Origin: Streptomyces sp. DH-12
Lineage (GTDB): Bacteria; Actinomycetota; Actinomycetes; Streptomycetales; Streptomycetaceae
Reading direction: 5' to 3'
Assembly (NCBI RefSeq): GCF_002899455.1
Contig: NZ_PPFB01000001.1
Coordinates: forward strand, 6,106,001 to 6,170,000
DNA: 64,000 bases
Under the pieces are notes generated by a model. It worked only from the letters and a program-made list of their open reading frames with translations, was not told the origin of the DNA and did not search any database. Shown here in pieces: positions 42,708 to 51,199 of the stretch. The translations under genes and the position numbers were made by a program. The number at the start of each line of letters is the position of its first letter. The first letter of the stretch is position 1.

Positions 42708-43346
42708 ATGACGAGCACCTTCCCCGACATCTCCCTCAGCACGGAGCGGTTGGTGCTGCGTCCCCTCGACGCGGATGACGTCCCCGCCCTCGCCGCGATG
42801 ATGAGCGACGAGCAGGTCGGCGCCTGGACCGGCGTCCCGCAGCCGTTCACCGAGGACACCGCCCGCACCTGGATCACCGAGTACGCCCCCGCCGAACGCG
42901 CCGCGGGACACGGCCTCGACCTCGCCGTCACCGAGTTCCTCACCCAGCGCCTGGTCGGCCTCATCCGGCTCACCCGCACCAACTGGCACGTACGGTCCAC
43001 CGAGCTGTCGTACATCGTCGCCCCCTGGGCGCGCGGCGAGGGCTACGCCTCCGAGGCCGCGCTCGCCACCGCGCAGTGGCTGTTCGGCGACCAGAAGCTC
43101 CAGCGCATCGAAATGCGCACCGCCGCCGACAACACCGCCGCCCAGCAGGTCGCCCAGAAGATCGGCTGCATCAGCGAGGGCGTGCTGCGCAACGCCTGCA
43201 TAGCCCGCGTCCGCACCGAGGACGGCGGCTGGAGCGAGGTGCGCACCGACTACATCGTGTGGAGCCTGCTGCCCGAGGACATCGAGGGCGCGGACGGACA
43301 ACTCGCCGACAGCGGCGGCTTCACCGGCTACACCGACTGGAACTGA
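42708..43346 (+). CDS. RimJ/RimL-type N-acetyltransferase
   Basis: A 212-residue GNAT of the RimJ/RimL group (acetyltransf_3). It has the opening STERLVLRPLDADDVPAL, the CoA site YIVAPWARGEGYASEAALATAQWLF and the conserved RIEMRTAADNTAAQQVAQKIG with the late YIVWSLL. Targets may be protein N-termini or small molecules. The ATG at 42708 follows CGGAGCGG; in-frame ATGs upstream give a non-homologous extension. Confidence 0.85.
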   Translation: MTSTFPDISLSTERLVLRPLDADDVPALAAMMSDEQVGAWTGVPQPFTEDTARTWITEYAPAERAAGHGLDLAVTEFLTQRLVGLIRLTRTNWHVRSTELSYIVAPWARGEGYASEAALATAQWLFGDQKLQRIEMRTAADNTAAQQVAQKIGCISEGVLRNACIARVRTEDGGWSEVRTDYIVWSLLPEDIEGADGQLADSGGFTGYTDWN

Positions 43347-43474
43347 CGTCCGAGGGGCGCACGCCGGGCCGCACCGGCGCGGCGGCCCGTGACCGCACCA
43401 GGTAATCTCGACAGACCGCCTCCGGGCGGGAACAGCCGAGGACGACCTGCGCGAACCCCAGGAGACTGACGACG

Positions 43475-44686
43475 ATGGCCGACCGGGTCACGGTGATCGG
43501 CTGGGACGGCTCGCCGCTGACCGATGCGGCACGCTCCGCGCTGGGCGCGGCCACCCTGGTCGCCGGCGCCGCACACCACCTGGCGCTCCCCGAGGTGCCC
43601 GCCAGGGCCGAGCGCATCCGTCTCGGTTCCGTCTCCCTCGCCGCCCGCCGCATCGCCGCGCACCGCGGCACCGCGGTCGTGCTCGCCGACGGCGACCCCG
43701 GCTTCTTCGGCGTCGTACGCACCCTGCGCGCGCCGGAGTTCGGCCTGGAGGTCGAGGTCGTGCCCGCCGTCTCCTCGGTCGCCGCCGCCTTCGCCCGGGC
43801 CGGCATGCCCTGGGACGACGCGGAGGTGGTGGTCGCCCACCCGCGCACCCTGCGCCGCGCGGTGAACGTGTGCCGCGCCCACACCAAAGTGGCGGTTCTC
43901 ACCTCGCCCGGCGCCGGACCCGCCGAACTGGGCCTGCTGATGGAGGGCGTCCACCGCTCCTTCGTCATCTGCGAGGAACTCGGCACCGAGCGCGAACAGG
44001 TCACCGTCGTCACCTCCGACAAGGCGGCCGACCACACCTGGCGCGACCCCAACGTGGTCATCGTCATCGGCGGCCCGGTGGCCGCCGGCGACTCCGCGGG
44101 CTGGCTCGCCGGACGCGGTCCCGCCGCCGGACCGCGCGGTTGGACCCTGCCCGCCGAGGAGTACGGCGGCGACCTCGGCGAGGGCGAGCGCGAACCCCTG
44201 CGCACCGGCCAACTCGCCCGCCTGGGACCGGGCCTGGGTGACCTCGTCTGGGACATCGGCTGCGGCTCCGGGGCGTTCGCCACCGACGCCGCGCGGGCCG
44301 GGGCCGCCGTCATCGCCGTCGACAGCGACCGGCACGCGTGCGCCCGCACCGACGCCGCCGCGCGCCGCCACGGGGTCCAGATGCAGATCGTCCACGGCAC
44401 CGCGCCGCAGGTCCTGGAGAACCTCCCCGAGCCGGACGTGGTCCGGGTCGGCGGCGGGGGAGCGGCCGTGGTCTCCGCCGTGGCCGACCGCCGTCCGCAG
44501 CGGATCGTCACGCACGCCGCCACCCGCGACGCCGCCGAACTGATCGGCCGGAACCTGACGGAGCACGGCTACCGGGTTGAGTGCGCCCTGCTGCAGTCCG
44601 TCGAACTCGACACGCGGGCCTGGACGGAGAAGGAACGGAGCGTGGCCTTCCTGCTCAGCGGGGTGCTGCCCGCGCGCGACCGCTGA
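43475..44686 (+). CDS. cobL: Precorrin-6Y C5,15-methyltransferase (CbiET/CobL type)
   Basis: A 403-residue fusion. The N-terminal CbiE tetrapyrrole methylase (about 1-200; VVLADGDPGFFGVVRTL, VVPAVSSVAAAFARAGMPWDDAEVVVAHPR in part) joins a C-terminal CbiT methyltransferase and decarboxylase (about 215-403; SAM motif VWDIGCGSGAFATDAA). It adds methyls at C5 and C15 and removes the C12 acetate carboxyl in cobalamin synthesis. It is followed by the BluB-CobT fusion and the CysG-like gene, forming a small cobalamin cluster. Confidence 0.92.
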   Translation: MADRVTVIGWDGSPLTDAARSALGAATLVAGAAHHLALPEVPARAERIRLGSVSLAARRIAAHRGTAVVLADGDPGFFGVVRTLRAPEFGLEVEVVPAVSSVAAAFARAGMPWDDAEVVVAHPRTLRRAVNVCRAHTKVAVLTSPGAGPAELGLLMEGVHRSFVICEELGTEREQVTVVTSDKAADHTWRDPNVVIVIGGPVAAGDSAGWLAGRGPAAGPRGWTLPAEEYGGDLGEGEREPLRTGQLARLGPGLGDLVWDIGCGSGAFATDAARAGAAVIAVDSDRHACARTDAAARRHGVQMQIVHGTAPQVLENLPEPDVVRVGGGGAAVVSAVADRRPQRIVTHAATRDAAELIGRNLTEHGYRVECALLQSVELDTRAWTEKERSVAFLLSGVLPARDR

Positions 44687-45055
44687 GCCGCCTTGCCGTC
44701 CCCGTGATCGGTTTGTCTTACTGCGCGCGGTAGGCTGGCCGATCGTTGTACCGCACTGGTCACCCGACGCTTCGTCGGCCAATGTCCAAAAAGCGCGCCC
44801 GTTTTGGGGTGGGTTGTGGTACGGCGGGAACCGGAGGACGCGCAACGTGGCGCAGTCCACAGCGGAACCGTCGCCGATCATGCTGACGCGACGGCGGTGC
44901 GCCCGCGACAATGCCAGTGAATGGCTTTGTCGCCTTTTTCGGGCGGGCCGTTCGTGCCGCTGGGGACGCACGCTCGTTCTTCAGAGTGGGGCGGTCGGTG
45001 CGCCGTTCCGGGTGAGCTGGTCGTAGGAGCACTAACCGATGGGCGAGGGGTACGC
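44687..45055. other. Region between cobL and the BluB-CobT gene
   Basis: No clear cobalamin riboswitch motif set was found by eye. It has lower GC than its surroundings (for example runs of T and A near 44790-44815) and a possible small ORF at 44847-45026. It presumably holds the promoter of the fusion gene. Confidence 0.5.
44847..45026 (+). CDS. Possible small ORF before the BluB-CobT gene
   Basis: A GTG with GGAGGA 9 nt upstream opens 59 codons, ending 29 bp before the next start. The product is Arg/Cys/Trp-rich and unrecognised (VAQSTAEPSPIMLTRRRC at the start). Third-position GC is low for this genome, so it may be a regulatory or spurious frame. Confidence 0.25.
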   Translation: MAQSTAEPSPIMLTRRRCARDNASEWLCRLFRAGRSCRWGRTLVLQSGAVGAPFRVSWS

Positions 45056-48000
45056 ATGACCGACACCGGCCAGGTCCCGGGCGAGGGACTGCCGGAGAAC
45101 GCAGGCAGGGTGGAACAGCCGGGCGTCCCCGCGCCGGACACGTACGCCTACCTCTCCGACAGTCCCGCCGAGGACGAAGACCTGCTGCTGCCCGGTGCGC
45201 AGGGCGCCTGGGGCAACGAGATCGCTCCGCCCCCGCCCGCCCCGGTCGTCGAGACCGTCCACCAGCCGGGCCCGCACGAGACGGACGGCCGCGGCTCCGT
45301 GGGCCTCGGCGGCGTCCGCCCGCCCGAGCCGCCGCAGCAGGCGCCTGCGCCTGCCCCGGCCGTGCCGAGCCGTCCGCTGCACCTCGGCCCGCCGCTGCCC
45401 GACCTGTCCGCGAGCCCGGTCCGCTCCCTCGCCGACCGCGGCCCCGCCGACCTGCCGGCCCGCCAGCCGGGTCCGCCGGCGCCCGGCCCCGAGCACCTCG
45501 ACGCCCCGCGCGCCCGCGAAGCCGCGGCACCGCAGGCCGCGCCGTGGGCGGCCCAGGGCACGGCGGCTCCGGTCGCGCAGCCCGTGGACGCGGCTCAGGC
45601 GGCCGTCGCCCGGGTCACCACGCAGGCGGTCGGCACGGCGGTCGCCGCCGAGGGCGAGCAGACGCCTGCGGCCGCGTACGGCGAGCACGGCACGCCGGTG
45701 GTGCCGGGGCCGGCCGTGCCCGGCGACGCGGGTGTGGCCGTGCCGGTGGACGCCGCTCCGGGTGAGGCGCCGGAGGCTGCCAGGCAGGCGGACGGGACCG
45801 TGGCCCCGGAGGCCGGTGCGCGGGGGCCGGTGACGCCGGAAGCCGGCGAGGCCGCCGAGACGCCGAGTGCTGTCGTGACCGACCCCGGTGAGGCGCGGGA
45901 CGCGCCTGCCCAGGAGGCGGCGGACGGTGGCGCGGAGGTGCCGCAGGAGGCCGTGGTCCAGGAGCCCCGGGCTTCGGAGGCCGACGCCCCGGTGGCCCAG
46001 GAGGCGCAGGACACCGGCGCGGCGGTGACCGTGCCCGAGCAGGCCCGGACCCCGGAGGCCGTCGCGGGGGACGGACAGGACGACGCCGCCCGGACGGCTG
46101 CCGCCGAGGCCGCGGTGCCGCAGTCGGCCGAGCCGCAGGCCGGCGCCGACGAGGACGCCGGTACGCCGGACGCCGACGCCCAGGCCGGCGCCGACGCACC
46201 GCAAGGGACCCCCGTCGCACCGCAGGGAACCCCCGTGGCCGTCGCGGAGGCCGCCGCGCCCGAGGCCGTCCCGGCGCCGGAGGCGCCCGGGAGCGCGCCG
46301 GTGCAGGACGCCGTCGCGACGCAGGACGGGGAGACGCCCGAGGCCCCGGCAGCGGACGCCCCCGACACCGCCGTACCGGCCGCCGAGGCCCCGGCGACCG
46401 AGCCCTCCCCGGCCCCCGCGCCGGAGGCCGAGGCCCCGACGGCGGAGCCGGCCGCCGAGGTGGCCCCCGAACCGGCCCCTTCGGAGGTTCCGGCGGCTCC
46501 CGGGCCCGCATCGGCCGCCCCGGGGACCGCGGCTTCCCCCGAGCCCCAGGCGGCCCCGGAGCCCACGCCCGCTTCCGAGGCCGTGCAGGACCCCCAGCGG
46601 ACGCCCGCGCACGGGACCCCGCTCCCCGGCGCCCTGCCGCCCGAGCCCGAGGCGGACCAGCCGCTGGGCCAGTTCGTCCCCGCGGACGGCACCGTGCCCA
46701 CCGCGCCCCGCCTCGCCCCCACTCCGCCGCAGGGCGTGACCCTCCCCGAGGACGGAACCGCCGGGTCCGCGCCCGCCGGGGCCACCGCACCGGAAGCCGC
46801 GCCCGCGCAGAGCCCCGCGCCCGCCGCCGACGCCCGGGCGGCCGCCGTCGTCGTCCCGCCCGCGCCCGCCGCCGACGCCGAGGCCGAGGTCGCGCAGAAC
46901 GCCGACGACCTGGACACCCAGGGCGCCGGAGTCGAACCCGGGCCCGCGCCGGAGGCGGAGCCGGCCGGACCGCCCGCCCCCGGCTACGCCGACGCCGAGC
47001 GCGAGGCCGTGCTCAAGGTCATGCGCGAGCGCCGGGACATCCGCAACGGCTTCCGCGGCGACCCCATCCCGCACGAGGTGCTCCTCCGGGTCCTGGAGGC
47101 CGCCCACACCGCGCCCTCCGTCGGCCACTCGCAGCCCTGGGACTTCGTCGTCATCCGCTCCGAGGAGACCCGGCGCCGGATGCACGAACTGGCCATGCGC
47201 CAGCGCGAGGCCTACGCCAAGACGCTCCCCAAGGGCCGGGCCAAGCAGTTCAAGGAACTGAAGATCGAGGCCATCCTCGACACCCCGGTGAACATCGTCG
47301 TCACCGCCGACCCCACCCGCGGCGGCCGCCACACCCTCGGCCGGCACACCCAGCCGCAGATGGCGCCGTACTCCTCCGCGCTCGCCGTGGAGAACCTCTG
47401 GCTCGCCGCCCGGGCCGAGGGCCTCGGCGTCGGCTGGGTCAGCTTCTTCGACGAGCGCGAGATGGTCCGCGCCCTGGACCTGCCCGAGCACCTGGAGGTC
47501 GTCGCCTACCTGTGCGTCGGCTACGTCGACGAATTCCCGGACGAGCCCGAGCTGATGCAGGCCGGCTGGTCCAAGCGCCGCCCCCTGTCCTGGGTGGTGC
47601 ACGAGGAGACGTACGGCCGTCGCGCCCTGCCCGGAGAGGACCCCCACGACCTGCTTGCCGAGACCGTCGCGCAGATCCGCCCGCTGGACGCCAAGGCGCT
47701 CGGCGAGGCGTGGGAGCGCCAGAAGCGCATGACGAAGCCGGCCGGAGCGCTCGGCATGCTGGAGATCATCTCCGCCCAGCTGTCGGGACTGTCCCGGCAG
47801 TGCCCGCCGCCGATCCCGGAGCCCGCGGCCGTCGCGGTCTTCGCCGGCGACCACGGGGTGCACGCCCAGGGCGTCACGCCCTGGCCGCAGGAGGTCACCG
47901 CCCAGATGGTCGCCAACTTCCTCGGCGGGGGAGCGGTGTGCAACGCCTTCGCCGCCCAGGTCGGCGCCGAGGTCTGCGTGATCGACGTGGGCGTCTCCTC

Positions 48001-48700
48001 CGACCTGCCGGCCACGCCCGGACTGCTGCCGCGCAAGATCCGCGCCGGCACGTCCGACATGACCACCGGGCCCGCGATGACCCGCGAGGAGGCCAAGCAG
48101 GCCGTCGAGGTGGGCATCGAGACGGCCCGCGACCTGGTCGCGGCCGGCAACAAGGCGCTGCTCACCGGCGAGATGGGCATCGCGAACACCACGGCGTCCG
48201 CGGCCCTCATCTCCGTCTACACCGGCGCGGACCCGGCCGAGGTCACCGGCCGGGGCACCGGCATCAACGACGAGACGCTCGCCCGCAAGACCGACGTCGT
48301 GCGCCGCGCCCTGGAGCTGCACCAGCCGGACCCGTCCGACCCCCTCGGCGTGCTGGCCGCGGTCGGCGGTTTCGAGCACGCGGCGATGGTCGGCCTGCTG
48401 CTCGGCGGCGCGTCGCTGCGGACGCCGGTGATCCTGGACGGCGTCAGCGCCGGGGCCGCCGCGCTGGTCGCCCGCGCCATCGCGCCGGAGGTCCTCGCGG
48501 CCTGCATCGCGGGCCACCGCAGCGCGGAGCCCGGCCACGTGGCCGCGCTCAACAAGCTGGGCCTCCGCCCGCTGGTCGACCTCGACCTGCGCCTCGGCGA
48601 GGGCACGGGCGCGCTGCTCGCGCTGCCGCTCGTGCAGAGCACGGCACGGGCCATGCACGAGGTCGCCACGTTCGACTCGGCGGGCGTGACCGAGAAGTAA
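45056..48700 (+). CDS. cobT: BluB-CobT fusion with long Pro/Ala/Glu-rich N-terminus
   Basis: A 1214-residue protein. Residues 1 to about 640 are low-complexity, rich in Ala, Pro, Glu and Gly, and probably disordered. Residues about 642-860 form a BluB-type nitroreductase domain (RERRDIRNGFRGDPIPHEVL, APSVGHSQPWDFVVIRS, LGVGWVSFFDEREM). These flavin enzymes convert reduced FMN to 5,6-dimethylbenzimidazole. Residues about 865-1214 are CobT, which joins that base to ribose phosphate (VFAGDHGVHAQGVTPWPQEV, GEMGIANTT, catalytic E1182 in LGEGTGA). The fusion links synthesis and activation of the lower ligand. I chose the ATG giving MTDTGQVPGEG. Confidence 0.92.
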   Translation: MTDTGQVPGEGLPENAGRVEQPGVPAPDTYAYLSDSPAEDEDLLLPGAQGAWGNEIAPPPPAPVVETVHQPGPHETDGRGSVGLGGVRPPEPPQQAPAPAPAVPSRPLHLGPPLPDLSASPVRSLADRGPADLPARQPGPPAPGPEHLDAPRAREAAAPQAAPWAAQGTAAPVAQPVDAAQAAVARVTTQAVGTAVAAEGEQTPAAAYGEHGTPVVPGPAVPGDAGVAVPVDAAPGEAPEAARQADGTVAPEAGARGPVTPEAGEAAETPSAVVTDPGEARDAPAQEAADGGAEVPQEAVVQEPRASEADAPVAQEAQDTGAAVTVPEQARTPEAVAGDGQDDAARTAAAEAAVPQSAEPQAGADEDAGTPDADAQAGADAPQGTPVAPQGTPVAVAEAAAPEAVPAPEAPGSAPVQDAVATQDGETPEAPAADAPDTAVPAAEAPATEPSPAPAPEAEAPTAEPAAEVAPEPAPSEVPAAPGPASAAPGTAASPEPQAAPEPTPASEAVQDPQRTPAHGTPLPGALPPEPEADQPLGQFVPADGTVPTAPRLAPTPPQGVTLPEDGTAGSAPAGATAPEAAPAQSPAPAADARAAAVVVPPAPAADAEAEVAQNADDLDTQGAGVEPGPAPEAEPAGPPAPGYADAEREAVLKVMRERRDIRNGFRGDPIPHEVLLRVLEAAHTAPSVGHSQPWDFVVIRSEETRRRMHELAMRQREAYAKTLPKGRAKQFKELKIEAILDTPVNIVVTADPTRGGRHTLGRHTQPQMAPYSSALAVENLWLAARAEGLGVGWVSFFDEREMVRALDLPEHLEVVAYLCVGYVDEFPDEPELMQAGWSKRRPLSWVVHEETYGRRALPGEDPHDLLAETVAQIRPLDAKALGEAWERQKRMTKPAGALGMLEIISAQLSGLSRQCPPPIPEPAAVAVFAGDHGVHAQGVTPWPQEVTAQMVANFLGGGAVCNAFAAQVGAEVCVIDVGVSSDLPATPGLLPRKIRAGTSDMTTGPAMTREEAKQAVEVGIETARDLVAAGNKALLTGEMGIANTTASAALISVYTGADPAEVTGRGTGINDETLARKTDVVRRALELHQPDPSDPLGVLAAVGGFEHAAMVGLLLGGASLRTPVILDGVSAGAAALVARAIAPEVLAACIAGHRSAEPGHVAALNKLGLRPLVDLDLRLGEGTGALLALPLVQSTARAMHEVATFDSAGVTEK

Positions 48701-48708
48701 CGGCCGGA

Positions 48709-48749
48709 CGTCCCCGCCCGCCCTCGTCGGCACCGGGCTGGCGGGGACG
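48709..48749 (+). terminator. Terminator-like hairpin after the BluB-CobT gene
   Basis: CGTCCCCGCC and GGCGGGGACG form a 10-bp stem around a 21-nt loop, starting 9 nt after the stop codon. No U-tract follows. Confidence 0.5.
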
Positions 48750-48930
48750 CCGTCCCCGGCAGCCCGGCAGGTCCGCGGGGCAGGGGCCGGCGCAAGCCCT
48801 CGATGAGACCCGTCCCACTCCCCGGACCCGCCCCATCCCCGCCGCCCACGGGCATAAAATGCCACGTCAGGCCCGCTCCGACGCCGCAGCGTGCCCGCTG
48901 ACCCATCGCTCGTCCGAGGAGCCCCAGCTG

Positions 48931-50166
48931 ATGGCCGAACACCCGCCCTACCCCGTAGGCCTCCGCCTCACCGGACGCCGGGTCGTCGTCCTCGGCGGCG
49001 GCCAGGTCGCCCAGCGGCGCCTCCCCGCCCTGATCAAGGCGGGCGCCGACGTCCACCTCGTGTCGCCGGAGGCCACCCCCTCCGTGGAGGCGATGGCGGA
49101 CGCCGGTGAGATCACCTGGCACCGCCGCCCCTACGCCGAGGGCGACCTCGCCGACGCCTGGTACGCGCTGATCGCCACCAGCGACCCCGACGCCAACACG
49201 GCCGCCTCCGCCGAGGCGGAGAACCACCGCGTCTGGTGCGTCCGCTCCGACGACGCCGACGCCGCGACGGCGTGGACCCCCGCGACCGGCTCCAGCGAGG
49301 GCGTCACCGTCGCCGTGCTCACCACCGACGCGCGCGGACGCGACCCCCGGCACACCGCGGCCGTTCGCGACGCCGTCGTCGAGGGCCTGCGCGACGGCAC
49401 CCTCGTCGCCCCGCACCACCGCACCCGCACCGCGGGCGTCGCCCTCGTCGGCGGCGGCCCCGGCGACCCGGACCTCATCACCGTGCGCGGCCGCCGCCTG
49501 CTCGCCGAGGCCGACGTGGTCATCGCCGACCGGCTCGGCCCGCGCGACCTGCTCGCCGAGCTCCCCCCGCACGTCGAGGTGATCGACGCGGCGAAGATCC
49601 CGTACGGCCGTTACATGGCCCAGGAGGCCATCAACGACGCGCTGATCGAGCACGCCAAGCAGGGCAAGTCGGTGGTCCGCCTGAAGGGCGGCGACCCCTA
49701 CGTCTTCGGCCGCGGCATGGAGGAACTGCACGCCCTCACCGAGGCCGGCATCCCCTGCACCGTCGTCCCCGGGATCTCCAGCTCCATCTCCGTGCCGGGC
49801 GCGGCCGGCATCCCCGTGACCCACCGCGGGGTCGCCCACGAGTTCACCGTGGTCAGCGGCCACGTCGCGCCCGACGACGAGCGCTCCCTGGTCGACTGGC
49901 CCTCGCTGGCCAAGCTGACCGGCACCCTGGTGGTCCTCATGGGCGTCGACAAGATAGGGCGGATCGCCGAGACCCTCGTGGCGCACGGCAGGTCACCGGA
50001 CACCCCGGTCGCCCTGGTCCAGGAGGGCACCACCGCCGCCCAGCGCCGCGTCGACGCCACCCTCGCCACGGTCGCCGAGACCGTCGTCGCCCAGGACGTG
50101 AAGCCGCCGGCGGTCATCGTGATCGGCGACGTCGTGGCCGTGGGCCCGGACGGGACGGCTGCCTGA
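48931..50166 (+). CDS. cysG: Uroporphyrinogen-III C-methyltransferase with precorrin-2 dehydrogenase domain
   Basis: The 411-residue protein has an N-terminal Rossmann domain (about 10-150; VVVLGGGQVAQRRLPALIKAGADV) related to the precorrin-2 dehydrogenase/ferrochelatase half of CysG. A C-terminal SUMT domain follows (about 158-405; LVGGGPGDPDL, ADVVIADRLG, VRLKGGDPYVFGRG, VVPGISSS). It makes precorrin-2 from uroporphyrinogen III for cobalamin and sirohaem. The helical linker between the domains is short. The ATG lies after CGAGGAG, rather far upstream. Confidence 0.93.
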   Translation: MAEHPPYPVGLRLTGRRVVVLGGGQVAQRRLPALIKAGADVHLVSPEATPSVEAMADAGEITWHRRPYAEGDLADAWYALIATSDPDANTAASAEAENHRVWCVRSDDADAATAWTPATGSSEGVTVAVLTTDARGRDPRHTAAVRDAVVEGLRDGTLVAPHHRTRTAGVALVGGGPGDPDLITVRGRRLLAEADVVIADRLGPRDLLAELPPHVEVIDAAKIPYGRYMAQEAINDALIEHAKQGKSVVRLKGGDPYVFGRGMEELHALTEAGIPCTVVPGISSSISVPGAAGIPVTHRGVAHEFTVVSGHVAPDDERSLVDWPSLAKLTGTLVVLMGVDKIGRIAETLVAHGRSPDTPVALVQEGTTAAQRRVDATLATVAETVVAQDVKPPAVIVIGDVVAVGPDGTAA

Positions 50167-50167
50167 C

Positions 50168-50986
50168 ATGGGCGAGATCATCACCGTCGACGACCCCGCC
50201 GACCCGCGCCTGCACGACTACACCGACCTCACGGACGTCGAACTGCGCCGCCGCCGCGAACCCGCCGAGGGCCTGTTCATCGCCGAGGGCGAGAAGGTCG
50301 TCCGCCGCGCCGGGGACGCCGGCTACGTCATGCGTTCCATGCTGCTGTCGCGGAAGTGGGTCGACGCCATGAAGGACGTCGTCGACCGCACCGACGCCCC
50401 GGTGTACGTCGTGGAGCCCGCGCTCGCCGAGCAGGTCACCGGCTACCACGTGCACCGCGGCGCGCTCGCCTCCATGCAGCGCCGGCCCCTGCCCGAGGCC
50501 GCCGAGGTGCTCCGCACGGCCCGCCGCGTCGTCGTCATGGAGTCGGTCAACGACCACACCAACATCGGTGCGATCTTCCGCTCGGCCGCCGCCCTCGGCA
50601 TGGACGCAGTACTGCTCTCCCCGGACTGCGCCGACCCGCTGTACCGCCGCAGCGTCAAGGTCTCCATGGGCGCCGTCTTCTCCGTGCCGTACGCCCGCCT
50701 GGAAACCTGGCCGAAGGACCTGGCGTCGGTCCGGGAGTCGGGCTTCACCGTGCTCGCTCTCACCCCTGACGAGCGGGCCCGCTCCCTCGACGAGGCGGCC
50801 CCGCACCGGATGGAGCGGGTGGCGCTGATGCTCGGCGCGGAGGGCACCGGCCTGTCCCCCCGCGCCCTGTCCGCCGCCGACGCGTGGGTACGCATCCCGA
50901 TGTCCCACGGCGTGGACTCCCTCAACGTGGGCGCGGCGGCCGCGGTCGCCTTCTACGCGGTGACGGCGGGCCGCCCGCAGGAGTGA
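50168..50986 (+). CDS. TrmH/SpoU-family RNA methyltransferase
   Basis: A 272-residue protein with an N-terminal substrate-binding part and a C-terminal SpoU knotted domain. Its three motifs are VNDHTNIGAIFRSAAALG, LMLGAEGTGLS and IPMSHGVDSLNVGAAAAVAFY. It should 2'-O-methylate a nucleotide in rRNA or tRNA; the target is unknown. It starts 1 nt after the cysG stop, so it is co-transcribed with the cobalamin genes, although functionally unrelated. Confidence 0.9.
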   Translation: MGEIITVDDPADPRLHDYTDLTDVELRRRREPAEGLFIAEGEKVVRRAGDAGYVMRSMLLSRKWVDAMKDVVDRTDAPVYVVEPALAEQVTGYHVHRGALASMQRRPLPEAAEVLRTARRVVVMESVNDHTNIGAIFRSAAALGMDAVLLSPDCADPLYRRSVKVSMGAVFSVPYARLETWPKDLASVRESGFTVLALTPDERARSLDEAAPHRMERVALMLGAEGTGLSPRALSAADAWVRIPMSHGVDSLNVGAAAAVAFYAVTAGRPQE

Positions 50987-51199
50987 CGGGGCCGCCTCTT
51001 CGGCCGGGTCCGCGGCTCCGTCCCTGGGGGCGGGGCAGGGGGCCGGGCACGTCTGCCGGGGGAGCGGTCCCGCCTCTTGGCGGCAGCGGCCCCGACCCGC
51101 TCAACGAGTCAGCGGTCCCGCCGGCCGGGTCGGCGACCACCGTCCCGCGTGACGCGCGGGCCGCCCCGCCGGGCGCGCACCCGCCGCCCGCTCACCCGC

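Noticed and set aside
44687..45055. Cobalamin riboswitch before the BluB-CobT gene
   Set aside because: I looked for the conserved B12 box and the paired elements and could not find a convincing set; a covariance search would decide.
45032..48865. A 1277-codon open frame on the minus strand
   Set aside because: It is antisense to the BluB-CobT gene; its low-complexity translation is what GC3 bias produces opposite a real gene.
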